Below are positions 32,907 to 46,730 of a DNA stretch of 64,000 bases, piece after piece. Origin of the DNA: Geosiphon pyriformis (Eukaryota; Glomeromycota; Glomeromycetes; Archaeosporales; Geosiphonaceae); contig JAAOMT010000328.1 in the NCBI GenBank assembly GCA_016748015.1, positions 698,955 to 762,954 of the forward strand. Reading direction: 5' to 3'. Both the position numbers and the translations under genes were made by a program. A model generated the notes under the pieces. That model was not told the DNA's origin and ran no database searches. It saw only the letters and a program-made list of their open reading frames with translations. Numbering within the stretch: position 1 is the stretch's first letter; every line of letters starts with the position of its first letter.

Positions 32907-34698
32907 TGAATGAGGGGTAGAGATACCGAATGCACACCTATACTATCCACTTTAGTCAAAAGGCCCAGAACCGTTTCCATTAGATACTTCATGCTGTCTT
33001 TCAGCTTAGACACCGAAGACATATTGAAAGACACCACTTCCGCAACAGTCCCACCACCAGTGAACACACCTGAGCTTTCACTCATCACTACATCCACCCC
33101 TTGATCCTGTGATGAAAGGGTCACCAATGGCTGACATTCAGGACTAGGCTGGGGAACCATTGACCCAAGTGTATTCAACCTCTTAGCCAGCTTACCAACT
33201 TGCTTTGTGAGACTGGTGAGACTGCACTTAAGAGCAGCGAACCTATTGTTGACCTCCATCGTAACCAGTAGGGATGGCTTCATCTCCGAAGAGGAGTTAT
33301 CATCCACCAAAACATTCTGACTAGAAAGGGGAAGAGAAGAAGACCCACAAGCAACCTTTGCCCAAGATAGACCACCAAAAGAGACCAGACAAGCAACTGG
33401 AGCCGAGCGTTTGGCATAGATGGCTGCCAGCCTGCTTTTATCTATGTTCGAGAAAACTCTATGTAACAAATTACCAGAAGAAAATTTTCTACCAACAACA
33501 CAATCCAATAATGTATGACCCAACTTCTCATACTTGGTGCATTTAGTAGAAATGAGACAAGACCAGCAGAGATTGGCATTTTTAAGTATTGGCGTAATTT
33601 CCACAGCAGCATTCAATGATTCAGCAGAGTCGAAGCAAACAACAGCACACCTGGTCCAAGCATATGTAACAGGGTGACAATCAATGACGCATGTTTTTCC
33701 ACCCATAGATCTAACAAAGTTCCAGATATCATAAGCATTAGTCCTCATTGGCAATGTGTAAAGCAGTGCCCTATGTTGATCCCTTGTGTCTCATGCCTCT
33801 TTGTCTGAATTAGCCCTAGCCATGCGTACAGCATCTTTCCCAATCAGAATGAACCACTCAGCTACAACCAAATCAGCCTAATCTGATTGCTTGAAATCTA
33901 CCACTGCCTTTTATCACAGCCCGATTAATTGCATCTTGATCGCCTTAATAACTCCAAACTCGGATAGCGCAGTGTGTACAGCCTCAGCTGATGTTCCAAT
34001 TAGAATTTTTTTTATAACCACAGCCTAATCTGACCGCCCAGATAATTTTTTGAAATCGGTGTTTACTAGGATTTTCACACTCGCAGTCTTATCAGTAGCT
34101 TTCATTAGACTTGATTTAGAAGTAAACGTCACTCTGATGATTTCTGAGAATTTTGAGGGAGTAGACGCCCCCCCCCAAAACCATTGATTCCAGAAAATAA
34201 TTTTCTCACCACCACAAGCTTTTTCTGAGAAGATTTGCTGGCCACCTTATCCAAGCCAATATCCAATGCGAATGACTTCTTGACTGGAACATTGACCAAG
34301 TTTTTTATAGGAGGGGAGAGCTCAAGAGGAGCATCTAAGAGAACACTATTATCATCACTACCCTTTGAGAAATCAATCTTTCCCAATGGCTTGCCCAATG
34401 TCTTCTTGGTTTTAACTTTTGAATCCGTGGGTGTTTGATCATGATCCCCACCAGCCAGAGCACCACCTTCACCATAATCAAAGCTAGTTTCTTTTACCAG
34501 ACACTCCTCTTCCATATCAACACTCTTAGACTCAGTAGTATTCCCAGTCTCTAAACCTTATGAACAGCTCTCCTGGACTTTAGAAGCCACTTTTTTGCCA
34601 CTGGAACCATCTTCCAAAACACCTCCTCTTCTCTTCTTTCTCGACAAGACCATCTCAAAACTACCATCAGAACTAGAACTCTTAGCAGCCTTCTTCAT
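32903..34698 (-). pseudogene. LINE ORF1 protein, frameshifted
   Basis: The ATG at 34698 opens a Lys/Ser-rich N-terminus. One stop is found near 34560, then an open stretch from 34515 with KSFALDIGLDKV and RKLFSGINGFGG. A nine-C tract (34168-34176) shifts the frame: the reading that continues is GASTPSKFSEIIRVTFTS. A further RRM-like region (34060-33800) has several stops. The final open part (33754-32903) holds a second RRM-like segment, a knuckle-like CWSC with KLGHTLLDC, and a coiled coil. RNA-binding chaperone in the family. Confidence 0.78.
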
Positions 34699-34760
34699 GA
34701 TAGTAGTATTTGGGCCAATGGCAGTCTTGTAATCGAACAGAAATGGTTTAGAGATATTGT

Positions 34761-35109
34761 ACTGAATGGTAAAAATTTTTTTGAAAAAACTTTTGACTCT
34801 TTTTTGGGAATTTTGGATGAAGGAAAGAAAGAATTTTTTAATCTTTTTGTAATATTTATTTAAATTATTTAATATAATATAGTTTTAAATAATTAATTAT
34901 ATATATAAAAAATACATAATTTATATTTAAAATATAATTTGAATAGCAGATTACATATTAAAACTACATAAATTATATTTATTTTAAAACATATATTTTA
35001 TTATATTTTAATAAATAACAATAAGATTAAACTTATTAATTAATAAAAAATATATAATATATAAATAAATTATACTTTATTATAACAATAAAAAAATTTA
35101 AATTTATTT
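34761..35109. other. AT-rich spacer between two LINEs
   Basis: Almost only A and T. No feature recognised. Confidence 0.5.
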
Positions 35110-38100
35110 TATTTTATTTTAATAATAAATTTAAAATAAAAACTTGTTTTTTTTTTATATTCTAAATTTTTCAAAAAACATATTCTTGACAAAAAAGTTT
35201 TTTATTTTTATTTTTTTTGTTCTTTCTTTTAATATTTTTCAAAATAATAACTCTTTTGTTATAGACCTGAAAGCTGTTTTAAGTGATAGCATGTTTAAAA
35301 AAAAAGCACCTAAAAGAGCTTTTTATGATCCTGCTAATGGCTTTTTTTCTCAGAAAAAGAAGATTGTTTTTGGTAATATTAAGCATTTTGATAATAAAAA
35401 AGATATTTTTTTAGTTAAATTTGGTCTTAGTAATAATATATATTTATATATGAATAATATGTTTAATAACAGTAAAAATAATAATAACATAAATGATAAT
35501 AATAGTAAAGTGCTTTATTAAAAAAAACTAATAGGAAAATTTGTATTATAAATTAATTATTTGAAACTGGAAATAGAGTTTTTTATGCCATAATTGGCTT
35601 TGAATTAAAAAAAAACTTGAATTTGTCTTTTATATAGAGCCAATTTTTAGTAATATATAATTTTTTTAGGCTAAAATACATTTGGTTTGTTATGAAAAAT
35701 ATGAACATTTTGAATATTCTGCTTTAAAATATAATATACTTAGTGTTTTTATTTTTCTGTTTTCCAAAATATTTAAAAAATTTGTCTTAAGTAAAACTTG
35801 TTTTTAGTTTACTAAATTGTATATCAAAAAGAACATTTTTATTTTTTGTTCTATTATTTTTGATAACAAATTATGGATTCAAATAGTCTTATTGGCTTTT
35901 ACTTTTAATAATATTTTCTTAGATTCTGGTTCAAAGTTTTTTTATTTAAATACTCCAATTTTGGGTAAAATCTTTTTTGTATTACAAAATAACTTTTTTA
36001 TTAACAATTAGTTAACTTCTTTGAAATATTTTTTGAAGCTTTTAACTAACCAAGTATTTGGTATTATGTAAAAACTAAGCAATATAGATCTGATATCTTT
36101 GGTATCTGTTTATTAATTTTTATTACCAGCTGTTATTACATTAGTATTTTTAAAGTTAGATTTAGATATGATTTTGAATAATTTTCTACTGCTGTTTTCC
36201 TTTTTTCTTTTAATATTTATGGATAAAAATTCAATTCTTGGTTTAAGTAACTTGAAAATTTTAATTACCAAGATAAGTAGTTTAAAGTCAAAAATAGTGG
36301 CTTTTGAAGCTTTAGTTAATTTAGTATTAGTAAAATTAGATTAGTTGTATGCTGGCTTAATTTTTTTATGAATTTTTTACCTTAATAAGTGATTTTATCT
36401 GGAAAGTAACTATGTGTAATATTAAAAGCATAAACAATATAATTAAACAGAAAGATATAATCAGATAGCACAATAAATCTGACAATTAGATCTCTATTAT
36501 TATTAAAACTAAGTTAAAAAGACAAACTAAATCTTGAATAAAAAATAGATTTCAAAATATAAAAGTTTTTATTTCTAATATAAATACTGATTACATAAAT
36601 GCTAAGATAACAATAATAATAAACAATACTCTAACTTGACATATATACAAGATCTTTAAGGTTCTTGATTATCTTATTTTAATTTATTTGTTGTTTAACA
36701 ACAAAATTTCAGTAATAATTTTGGGTTTGTATATTAATATTTTGGCTAATATGTGATTTGATCAAGTTTAAAAAATGAATTTATTTATTGTCAAGACAAT
36801 TAATTTAAGTTTTTATGTTATATTAAATGACAATTTCAACAAAGATAGTATAAGATATAGTACAAGTTTCAAAAAATGTTTTAATTTGAGTTTATGTAAT
36901 TCTTTAATAAGTAATTCAGTTGCTAAGATTCTGACATAAAATAATTCAAGAAGTATAAAGAAAACTATTGATTATATTTTGGTCAGTAAATATTATTTGA
37001 TAATATTAGTTAAATATAAAGTCAGTAGTGTTTTTAATTTTTTTAGTATTAATTATTTAGTTGTTGTGGTTTTAATTGACTTAAGTGGTTTTTTGAATGA
37101 ATGTTTAAATATAATTTATAAGCAAATTAATAAGAATTGATAGAAATTTGGCATTAAAAATGCTGATAATTTAAAGTAAATTCAGTTCAAAAAATACTTA
37201 TTAAAATAGATATCTAGTATACTTAATAAGTTTCATATTATAAAAAAACAAGATAATTTAAATGCTATGTAAAAGCTTGTAAGATTGGTAATAATTAAGT
37301 TAACAAACAAAGTTTTTCACAAAATTTGGTTTAAAAACTTTAGCAATTTCAGAAACAAACAATTCTCAAGATTTCAAAAATTATTAAGGCTTTTTTTTTA
37401 GAGAATACTATTGAGTTTAATTGCTTTGAGAAAATTTGGTCAAGATTGGATATTGGCAATTTTTTTAAACTGTCTTTTTTGGTTAAAAGTAGAGTAAAAA
37501 ATAAAAAAAATCATTTTCTTTTTGTCAAAAATTAAGAAAAAGTATTGTGCATCCAAATATTAAAAATTTAAAACTATAAAAACAGCTATAATTAGAAGTG
37601 TAATTAATAAAAAAATGAAAGACTTCTGTACAAACAAGAGTTATATAATTAGGAGTGTTCTGGAAAGACTTTTTTAAAAAGTGGTTTTGAATTATTTAGT
37701 GATTAATAAAGATTTTATTTTCAAACCTGAGATGGTAAAAAACAAGATAGATAAGATAATAGAAGATTAGACTAAAAAAAACTGCTGTTCAAAATAGTGT
37801 CAGATCTTTGGTTTTGACAATATGTGCTTTTAAATTATGTTAAAAATAGAACATTTTTTGAGATTATAAAACAAATTAGTTTGGATGAGTTGATTTTAAC
37901 TGTGGAAGATTTACTTAATAATAAGACTATTGGCTTATATAATATTACAAATAAGTTGTGAAAACACTGTGGTTCTGAGATTATGATTTGTTTCTTGGTT
38001 TTTTTGAATTGTTATTTGGATGTTAATACAGTTCTTACTTTATAAAAGAAAGCTTGGGTTTTTATGATTCTAAAGCTTTATGATTAAGATAGTGTACTAA

Positions 38101-41100
38101 TCAATACTAAATTAATAACACTAATTAAGATAATCAAAAAAATTTTGTTAAAAATAGTTTGGATTTTTCTTGTGTACAGCAAATCTAGTGCTTTTTATAG
38201 GAATAATTTTTCAGTATTAAAAGATAGTTAACTTGGTTTCCAGTATTTGCAATTGGCTCAATTATAAAAGATGCTTTGAAAAAAAATAAAAAGCTGTAGT
38301 TAATTCTATAAAACATATATAAAACATATAATTCAGTTGGCTGGCATTATTTGAAAAACAGTCTAAAATGCATCAAAATATATAAACAATTTATCAACTT
38401 TTTTGACAGTATACATCAAAACAGAATTAACAAAATTATAATTAACTTTGGCCTATTAAACAATTATTGTGTACATAATAGACTGAATTAGAATAAAGTT
38501 TTTTTATCTCTTTTTTGAAAAATTTTTTACAATTTCTTCTTGTATAAAGTTAAAAAACACAAACATTTATGTAGTTACTATATTAATACAAAATTCATAG
38601 CCAAAACAAACAAATTAGAAAACACAAAAAGAAAAACTTTTTTTCTTATAGCTAATGTCTTTATTAATAACAAAATTTGAATAAAGAGTAACCAGACTTC
38701 AATTTAATATATTTTAAACATTGTTAGTGAATTTTTTGATATTAACAATATTTTAATTAATAATAACAAAACAGTAGTCATTTCTATTAATCAGAAGATT
38801 AAGAATGCTTTTTTAACTATCAATTAAAGTCTTATATCAATTGTAAGAAAAAATAAGTTATACTGTTATTTAGAAATTTATTTCTTTACTAATGATTTAT
38901 CTAAACCTAGTTTGGCCAAGGCTCATTTAGATGTTAAGTTTTTTGCAAACATAATTTTAAAAAAAATAATCTTAGATAAATAGTTCTGTTACTTAGTTTT
39001 TGTTTTTTTACAACCAATAATCTGTTATTATACACAGTTTAGTTTTATTTCAATTAATGTTTGCTGCAAATAAGATTCTTTGATTAAAAAAAGTTTGAAA
39101 TTAAAAGTTAAGTTGCTTAAAAATTTCTCCAATAAAGCTTTGCACTATTTTCTGTTATACAATTTGAAATTTTTTGAACAGTTATAAGCTAAAAATAAAG
39201 TGGCTTTAATAGTTTTGTTTACTAATTCTGGAAGAATTCTTGGCCAACTTTTTAATCATTGGTTTTTGAATTTGCAGACTCTAAGCTAAGCTCCAGCTAA
39301 TTTTCTATAACATCTAGTTAAATTAAGAGTCAATTCTATAAACAATTTCCTTACTGAAATAATATAAGTGTTTTTAAATAATAAAATTTTATTAATAAAC
39401 AACTTGTCACAGTTCAGACAAGTTTTCAATGTTTAATATCCAGGAAAAAAAGGCTTACTACAGAACAGTGGTCTTTTCAAAATATTATAATGTCACTTTT
39501 GGTAATAGGTTTTTAAATAAACATAGTGTTTTAATAACTTGAAAAACTTTTTATTACTAAAAAAGCTAGATCTGAGAGATTTTGTTCTATTGTAATTTGC
39601 TATAGTATCTGGTTTTTTGGATGGTTTAAGATCTGTCATTGGGAATAAAATGAACAATTTAAATTCAGTTTCTCATAATGTTTTAGATTTAGATAATTTT
39701 GAATTAATTAAGAATCTTTTATATAAAGTTTGGACTAATATTTTTAATGTTTATACTGATAACTCACTTAAAAAATTGGGTACACCAGAGATAACTAATA
39801 GAGCAGCTGTGTATTTTTTAAATGTAAATATAAGTATTGGTATTAGGGTTTTTAATATGGTGTTTTTTATGATGATTAAGCTATATATTATTGCTTTAAC
39901 TTTGGAATATGTGCTTTTTTTTTGTATTGTAGTTTTGTATTTAAACAATTAAATAGTTATTAATACATATAAATTGGAACTTGGTTTATTTAAACTGGAT
40001 TTTTACAATTAATGTTAAATAGAGAAATACTATGTTAACAATCTGATAAAAAGCAAAAATTTAAAAGTAATTTGATTAAAAATTAGAAATCATTCAAGTA
40101 TGTTCAATAATAATTGCATTAACAAGCTGGTTGAAACTACTATTTATTCTCCTATGTTTTTTTTATTAATATTTTGAAACAATACTTAATAGCTAATAGT
40201 TTGGTAATATTTAGCAATGCATATTATTTTATTTGGAATATTTATAGAATAATTATTAGTGTTCATTAAAAAGTGGATTTTGGTTTCAAAATTGTCAATA
40301 AGTCTCTTATTTGTGATATTAATTGAGTTTAAACAGCTAAAATTTGGCATCCCAACTTATATATGCTTACTGGTATTATTAGCAAGTCTGCAGTCAATTT
40401 TAAAACTTATATAATAAAGACAGTTTATGAAAAACTCTCTATTGTTGTATGTAAAAAGCTATATAACAAGTCTTATTTGGATGTTTTGTGCTTATTTTAT
40501 GAGAAAGTATAATTTTTAGATTATTTGTTTATATGTTCAAAAAATACAAACTGACAGAGAAAATTGATTTTAGGTTATATTAAGTTTTAGTTATTTTTGG
40601 CTAATAAAAAAATGTTTGTATTTTTTTTTGTGTTATAATCTCTGTCCTTTTGTTTTTTTAATATTGGATTATATATGGTATTTTGCAAAGAGTTTGTTTT
40701 TAAGTCTTGGTTCAAAGATGCTTTGGCAATATATAATAATAGAAAAAAGACTATTTTTGTATTAATAAATTTTTTTTGTTATTTGGTCAATTTTTATTAC
40801 CATGAAATATAGTATAATAAAATAAAACATAAATTAAAAGCAGAGAAAACTAAATTGGTAAGCAATATTAATATAATATTCATGCTAATTAGTAAATTAT
40901 ATATGAGTTTGTTAAATAGAGTGATTTTTATGCTTGGTATTATTGAGTTTATAGTAGTGAGTTTTAATAAACACTTGTCTTGTATTTTTTTTTTAGTGTT
41001 AATAGTAATTTAATAGTTTATATAAATGCATAGTGTTGTTTAAATTAACTTAAATAATTGGTCACATATAAGTTATATTTAGTTAAAATTACTTAGTTTA

Positions 41101-41155
41101 ATTCTGTATATTAAATAGTAACTAAGCTACACTTATTAAATAATAATAATAATAA
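35110..41155 (+). mobile_element. Heavily decayed full-length LINE copy (plus strand)
   Basis: Despite extreme A+T content, the LINE order is readable. ORF1 N-terminus is at 35144-35521. The endonuclease at about 36415-37140 has NNIIKQKDII and LILNDNFNKDS equivalents of NNPTKQKDII and LGGNFNEDGS. The RT active site is FINN at 38660-38671 (FVDD in the better copy). RNase H and the zinc motif lie near 39610-40560. The conserved 3' tail runs from 41028 and the (TAA)n from 41138. Nearly every change is towards A or T. Stops are too many to list. Confidence 0.82.
41028..41155 (+). repeat. LINE 3' tail and (TAA)n microsatellite
   Basis: GCATAGTGTTGTTT marks the start of the tail shared with 28254-28134. 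The microsatellite is at 41138-41155. Confidence 0.75.
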
Positions 41156-43189
41156 AATTTTAATTAATATACTAATATAATCTTTTTTAAATTATTAATA
41201 TAAATAAAATTTCAGTTTATTTTAATATAATAGTATTATAATTTAAGAAGTTATTAAAAAGTTATAAAATAATATAAATTATTTAATCATAATATAATAC
41301 AATAATATTTTAAAATAATAATAATTATTATAACAACAAGTATTATTTTATAATAATAGTAAGTACTAATTTATAATAGTAGTAAGTATTAGATTAAAAT
41401 ATCAAAAAAAGAGCATTATAATATGCTTTTTTATAAACTATAAACATATATATATAGTAGTTTTAATATTAAAAAAAAACAATAATTCAAATAATTTAAT
41501 CTTAATAATTTATTCAATAACTTAATTTTAATAATTTATTCGATAACTTAATTTTAATAATTTAATTTTCTACTTTAATTATTTTTTAATTTTTTTAATT
41601 TAATAAATATTCAAAAAAAACTTTTAAATAAAAAAAAAATATTAAAAACTAAATTATTATAATTAAAAATATTAGAACACTTATTAGTATTATTTATTAA
41701 TTAAATTTTTTGGAAAAATAATTTCTAATTTAAATTATTTATATTATTATTAATTGATAAAAACTTTATTGTAAGAATTAGAAAAAGTATTAAAAACTAT
41801 TAATATTTTATGTTTTTAATTTAAAAAAATACTTTAGATATTTACAAAAATAGTTTAAAGAAAATTTTATTACTACAAGTAAATTTTAAATTAACTTTTG
41901 AAAAAAAATACATAAATATATACAATAATTAAAAATTAAAAATAAAATTAAGAAATTTAATTGTAATTAAAATAAAAATATTGACAATTAATATACTAAA
42001 AAAACAAACTTATAACAATAAGTTTTATTATAATTAATATAAAAAAAACTAAAACTATTCAAATCTGAATAATTAATAATAATAAAAATCAATTTATTTA
42101 TGTTTTAATTATAATAGCAATAATAATAAACTTTTTTTTATAGTAAATTTTAAAAGCATATAAATTTATATTAATTTTTCCGAAAGTATTATTGTATATA
42201 TATAAAAAAACTTAGATAGATAAATATTTAATATGTAAATAAATAAATCAAATTTAAAACAAATGTTTTAAAATATTTATAATATTTAAATATATATTTT
42301 TATTTGTTATAAATTTATTTAAAAGATATAAAACTGAATTAGCATATTAAAAATACAATATTAATAATATTATTTAGTAGTTATTTTTAAAAATTATTTA
42401 ATTTTTAAATACATGTATTAATAAATTATTTAAAGATTAATTAAGAAAAAAATAGCAATTATAAATAAGTTATGAAAATTTTAAACTAATAAAAGATAAA
42501 AATTTAAAAAAATTACAATATAATTTGATTTATTAATAAATTTTAATAACATAAAAAGATATTTTTTTTAAAATAATTATTAAATTACTTAAAATATATG
42601 GAATTTTTAATGTATTAAAAAGAATTAAAAATAATTTATTATATAATTTTAATATAAAAATTAATAAAAATAAAATCAATAATAATAATTTAAATAAAAT
42701 AATTAATAATAATATTTTTGCTAAAAAATTAAATAATTAAATATATAATAAAATTTTATTTTAGTATTTACAAAAAAATTGTTTATTTAATTTTTTTACT
42801 AAAATAATTTACTTATTATATAACATATTTATATTATAGTTTTATTTTTTAACAATTTATATTAATTATATATAATATATTATTTAAGCCAAAAAAAATA
42901 TATTTTATTGTTAATTTTCAAAAAAAATATTTATATTTAATTAAATATTTAAAAAAAATTGCTAAAATAGTTTATTCTTATTATTAAAACATATAATATT
43001 AATATATATAAAGTTTTAATATTTTATTAATAACTTTACAACTAATAATTTGAACTTTCATTTAATATTATTAGTAATAAATTAGTTAATAATAATAATT
43101 ATTATAAAATTTTTTTTTGTTGATTTTTTAGTTATAACAAAAATTAAAATATACCAAAAATATAATTTTCTTCTTTTTTCTTATTAATT
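41156..43189. other. Extreme AT stretch with a 26-bp tandem repeat
   Basis: Above 85 percent A+T by eye. Two full 26-bp units and a partial third (41503-41570, TAATAATTTATTC core) form a short tandem repeat. No coding or RNA feature recognised. It may be older elements decayed past recognition. Confidence 0.5.
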
Positions 43190-46053
43190 TTATAATTGTT
43201 TCTTTCAACATATTTTTGTTTATAATTATAAAACTAATAAGTTTTTCTGTTAATAAATTAAGTTTTGGTTTAGCTGGATTGAAAATCTGCTTTAATACAA
43301 AGAAAAAATGAATAGAAAGTATTTACTTTTATAATATTTTCTACAAAAAACCAGTTTAGTTAAGTTGTCTATTAGTTTTCTTAGTCTTAATAATCTAAGT
43401 ATTAGTAATATTAAATTTGTTAAATTTTAAAATAACAAAGTTACAAATAAAACAAGTAATAAAATTTAGATATAAAAAACATAAAAAATACAATTACAAA
43501 GGAAATTAGCTATATATTTTTGAATGCTTTAAAAATAGATAACACAATAAATAATATTACATTTAAAAAGATGTGCATTAAGACTAATATTTTGAATAGC
43601 CAGCTAAAAAAAATTTTTTTTAACAATTTAAATAATAATAATAACAAAATTCTAATACTTCTAATTTCTAAGTTCTTTGAATTCAATTATTTGTTATCAA
43701 CTAAGTTATATATTTTAGAGAAGTAAAGTTTTAATTCAAAAAAAATTTTTGTACTTAATATTGAACTATTTGCTGTGTTTGAAAAAACTTCTGGTAATAA
43801 GTTAATAACAATGAAAAAAAAATTTTATTATATTAATGGTTTTAAGAGGGTTTTTACTTCTTTAAAATTTTGGAAAATTATTAAATTATCTTTTATTTTT
43901 GAATTAAGTTTAAAAAAACTAAAAAAATGATAATTAATAAAAAAACTTTGGTTAATAATAATGTCAGAAAAGTAAACAACCATCCAAATTAAGAAGTAAT
44001 TATTAAAAAAATTCTAATTAATCTTCTTAAATTGGCTATAAAATCAGATTTTTCTAAGTTTAATAAGATTATATTAATTAAAATACAGTTTATTGGTTTT
44101 TAACAAAAGACTTTAGTTAAATTTAATTCTGTTAATATTGCTAATTTAGTTACAGCAAAATAATTAGTGCTTATGAAAAAAGATTTTGTTTATATAGTTA
44201 AAGCTATTAATAATAAACAAATGTATATATTAAGAGATTATTATTGAATTTTACTATATATGTTGTTAATTAGTACAAGTATTTATGATTTTTTTAATTT
44301 AATGGTATTTTACAGTAAAAAAACTTGTTTTATTAACTATAATTTTGGTTTTTATGTATATAATAAATGTACTGTAGTTTTTTTTACTAATAAAATATCA
44401 AAAAAAACTGTTATTAATTTTGTTTAAGTTTTTAAGAGTGTAAATTTGCATTAGATTGGTTTGTCTTTAGCCATTTGTGTTTATTATAAATAATTTGGTC
44501 ATGTTTCTGTTGTATATATATCTAGTAAAAATTTTGGTAATTGTAGTAAAAAATCAATTACTTTTTAAAATCATTTTTGAATAACAAATATTTGTAAAAA
44601 AATCAGATTCTAATTATTTAGCCAGTTTTTTTTGATAATAATACATGAACATAAGTTGCTAATAGTGTTTTTTTTTGTGTAATATTATCAAATTTTATAA
44701 TAATTGGTTTATTTTTGGAAGATAAATTTCTTTTGTTAATTACTATAAAAATAAGTAATAAGTTTACTGTTTTTAAGTGCAGTCTTATTAATTTTGCAAA
44801 GCAAATTAACAAGCTGGCTATAAGATTAAATATACTCAAACCAACAGTTTTTTAATCTAGCTTTAAATGTTAGTCATTAGTAACTTCTTTATTACAGGAT
44901 CAAAGAGTAGATATAGTAATAAGTAAGAATTTAGGTGTATTTATTAGTAATAAAACTATTTTAAAAGTAATGTTTTTTGATTTTTTAGTTATCTCTAAAT
45001 TGGAAAATACCTTAAAAAGTTTGTTAACTACAGTGATAAATCTTTTAGCCAGAATAGATAATATTGATTTAAGCCTGAGAGACTTTTTTTACTAATGGCT
45101 AAGCTTGTCTAAAAGATTGTTATATGTAATATTAAAGATATAAACAATTCTGCTAAGCAAAAAAATATTATTTGTTAACATAAAAATATAAACAGTTTAA
45201 TCTTAATTATTACTAAAATAAAACTGAAAAATAAAGTGTATTTATAGATTGTTAATAAGTTTGATAATATTTAAATATTTACTTTTAATTTAAATTTTAA
45301 TTACTTGAATTCTGGTATTAAAATTATTATAAACATTATACTAATTAAATATATATACAAAGTTTTTAAGATTGTTAATTAGTTTTTGTCTCTTAAGTTG
45401 TTTTTTAAAAATAAGCTTTTTGTTTTAATTTTGGGACTGTATACTAATATTGCTTTGATAATATACTTGGCTCAAGTTGAAAAGATTAATTTTTTAATTG
45501 TAAAAGCTGTAAATAAATCTTTTTTTATAATCTTGAGTGGTGATTTTAATGAAGATAGTTCTTATAGGTGTGCTAGTTTTAAAAAGTATCTTGATCTAAA
45601 ACTGGTTAACTCTTTAATAAAAAGCTTAGTCATAAAAACTTTAACTTAGAAAAATTCTAAAAGTGTTAAAAAGACAATTAATTATATATTTGTTTCTTTA
45701 AATTTAACTAATACAATAGTAATTGCAAAGTTCTAAATATAGATAAGTACTTTGATACTAACTATTAAACCATTTTTTGTTTTTGTAAATTTAAGTAATT
45801 TGCTAAATATATATTTAAATTTTCTTTATAAACAGACAAATAAAAATTGTTAAAAGTTTAAAAATGCTAATAATATTAAGTAGACCAGATTCAAATATGT
45901 CATATTGATTAATATTGTAATGTTTTTAAAAGAGTTTATTGTATCTAAAAAATTTTTAAATCTGAATGCTATATAGAATATCATTCGTAAAATAATATGT
46001 TTGTTAGCCAATAAAATATTTAAAAAAATATTGTTTAAAGATTTTAATGATAT

Positions 46054-46730
46054 TATTATGAGTTGGAGTAATAAGTTAACAGATAGCAAAAAAAACAAGA
46101 TTATAGAATAATAGAATTAATTAAAAGAGAATTTAACTTTAAGAAGCAAATTAAATAAGTATAGATTTAATATATAAGATTAATTTTATAAAATATCTTA
46201 GTTGTCAATCTTTTCAAAAAATAATTAAAAAATTTATAAGTAGAAGAATAATTCATATTGTTAATAAATAATAATATATTGGTATAATTTTATGCTTTAT
46301 GTTAACACTTTTAGAATTCAATATTAAGTATTAAATATATTTTTTAGTTACATTTTATTTAATAATTTTCAAATATTATAATTATACAGATTAGGAAAAA
46401 ATAGGTAAATATTAATAAGTAATCTTTTATCTTAAGATGTTTAGATACTTAAAAATAAGAAAAGAAAAAAGAAAAATAAGTAATAAAAAAAAATTGAGTT
46501 AATAAATATTGTTTTATTTTTTTGATTTTTTACATATATTTTTTTATTTAAAAGATTTATTGCTTATATAGCTATTAAAAATAGTTAATAACCAAATTAT
46601 TAATCAAGTTAATAATTAAGTTATTAATTAGATTATTAATTACTATCTAAAAATAGGATGGCTAATTATATAATATTAATAGCTAATATATGTAATAATT
46701 TAATAAAAACTATGAGTTTTAATTATAATA
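46054..46730 (-). repeat. Old solo LTR of family F3, AT-decayed
   Basis: Aligns along its length with the young F3 LTR at 49533-50211, including the 12-bp repeat block (five units here, six there) and the TATCTAAAAATAGG-ATGGCTAATTA stretch. Its ends are TATTATGA and ATTATAATA, for TGTTACAG and CCATAACA. It is flanked by ATAT and GTAT, compatible with a 4-bp target duplication after one G-to-A change. Confidence 0.78.

Larger units (their letters stand above)
28114..34760 (-). mobile_element. Full-length LINE with RNase H and a (TAA)n tail
   Basis: A minus-strand non-LTR retrotransposon. It has ORF1 (RRM-like region, zinc knuckle), and ORF2 with an AP-type endonuclease, RT, RNase H and a C-terminal CxxC zinc motif. 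A conserved 3' untranslated tail (28254-28134) and a (TAA)n microsatellite (28133-28114) follow. RNase H downstream of RT is a feature of clades such as Tad and I; fungal Tad is the likeliest affiliation, not tested. The 5' boundary near 34760 is approximate. It carries about ten nonsense codons and at least three frameshifts but is far less decayed than the copies at 35110-41155 and 43190-58823. Confidence 0.88.

Noticed and set aside
41156-43189. Centromere or replication-origin candidate from extreme AT content
   Set aside because: Similar stretches recur between all elements here, and nothing sets this one apart.
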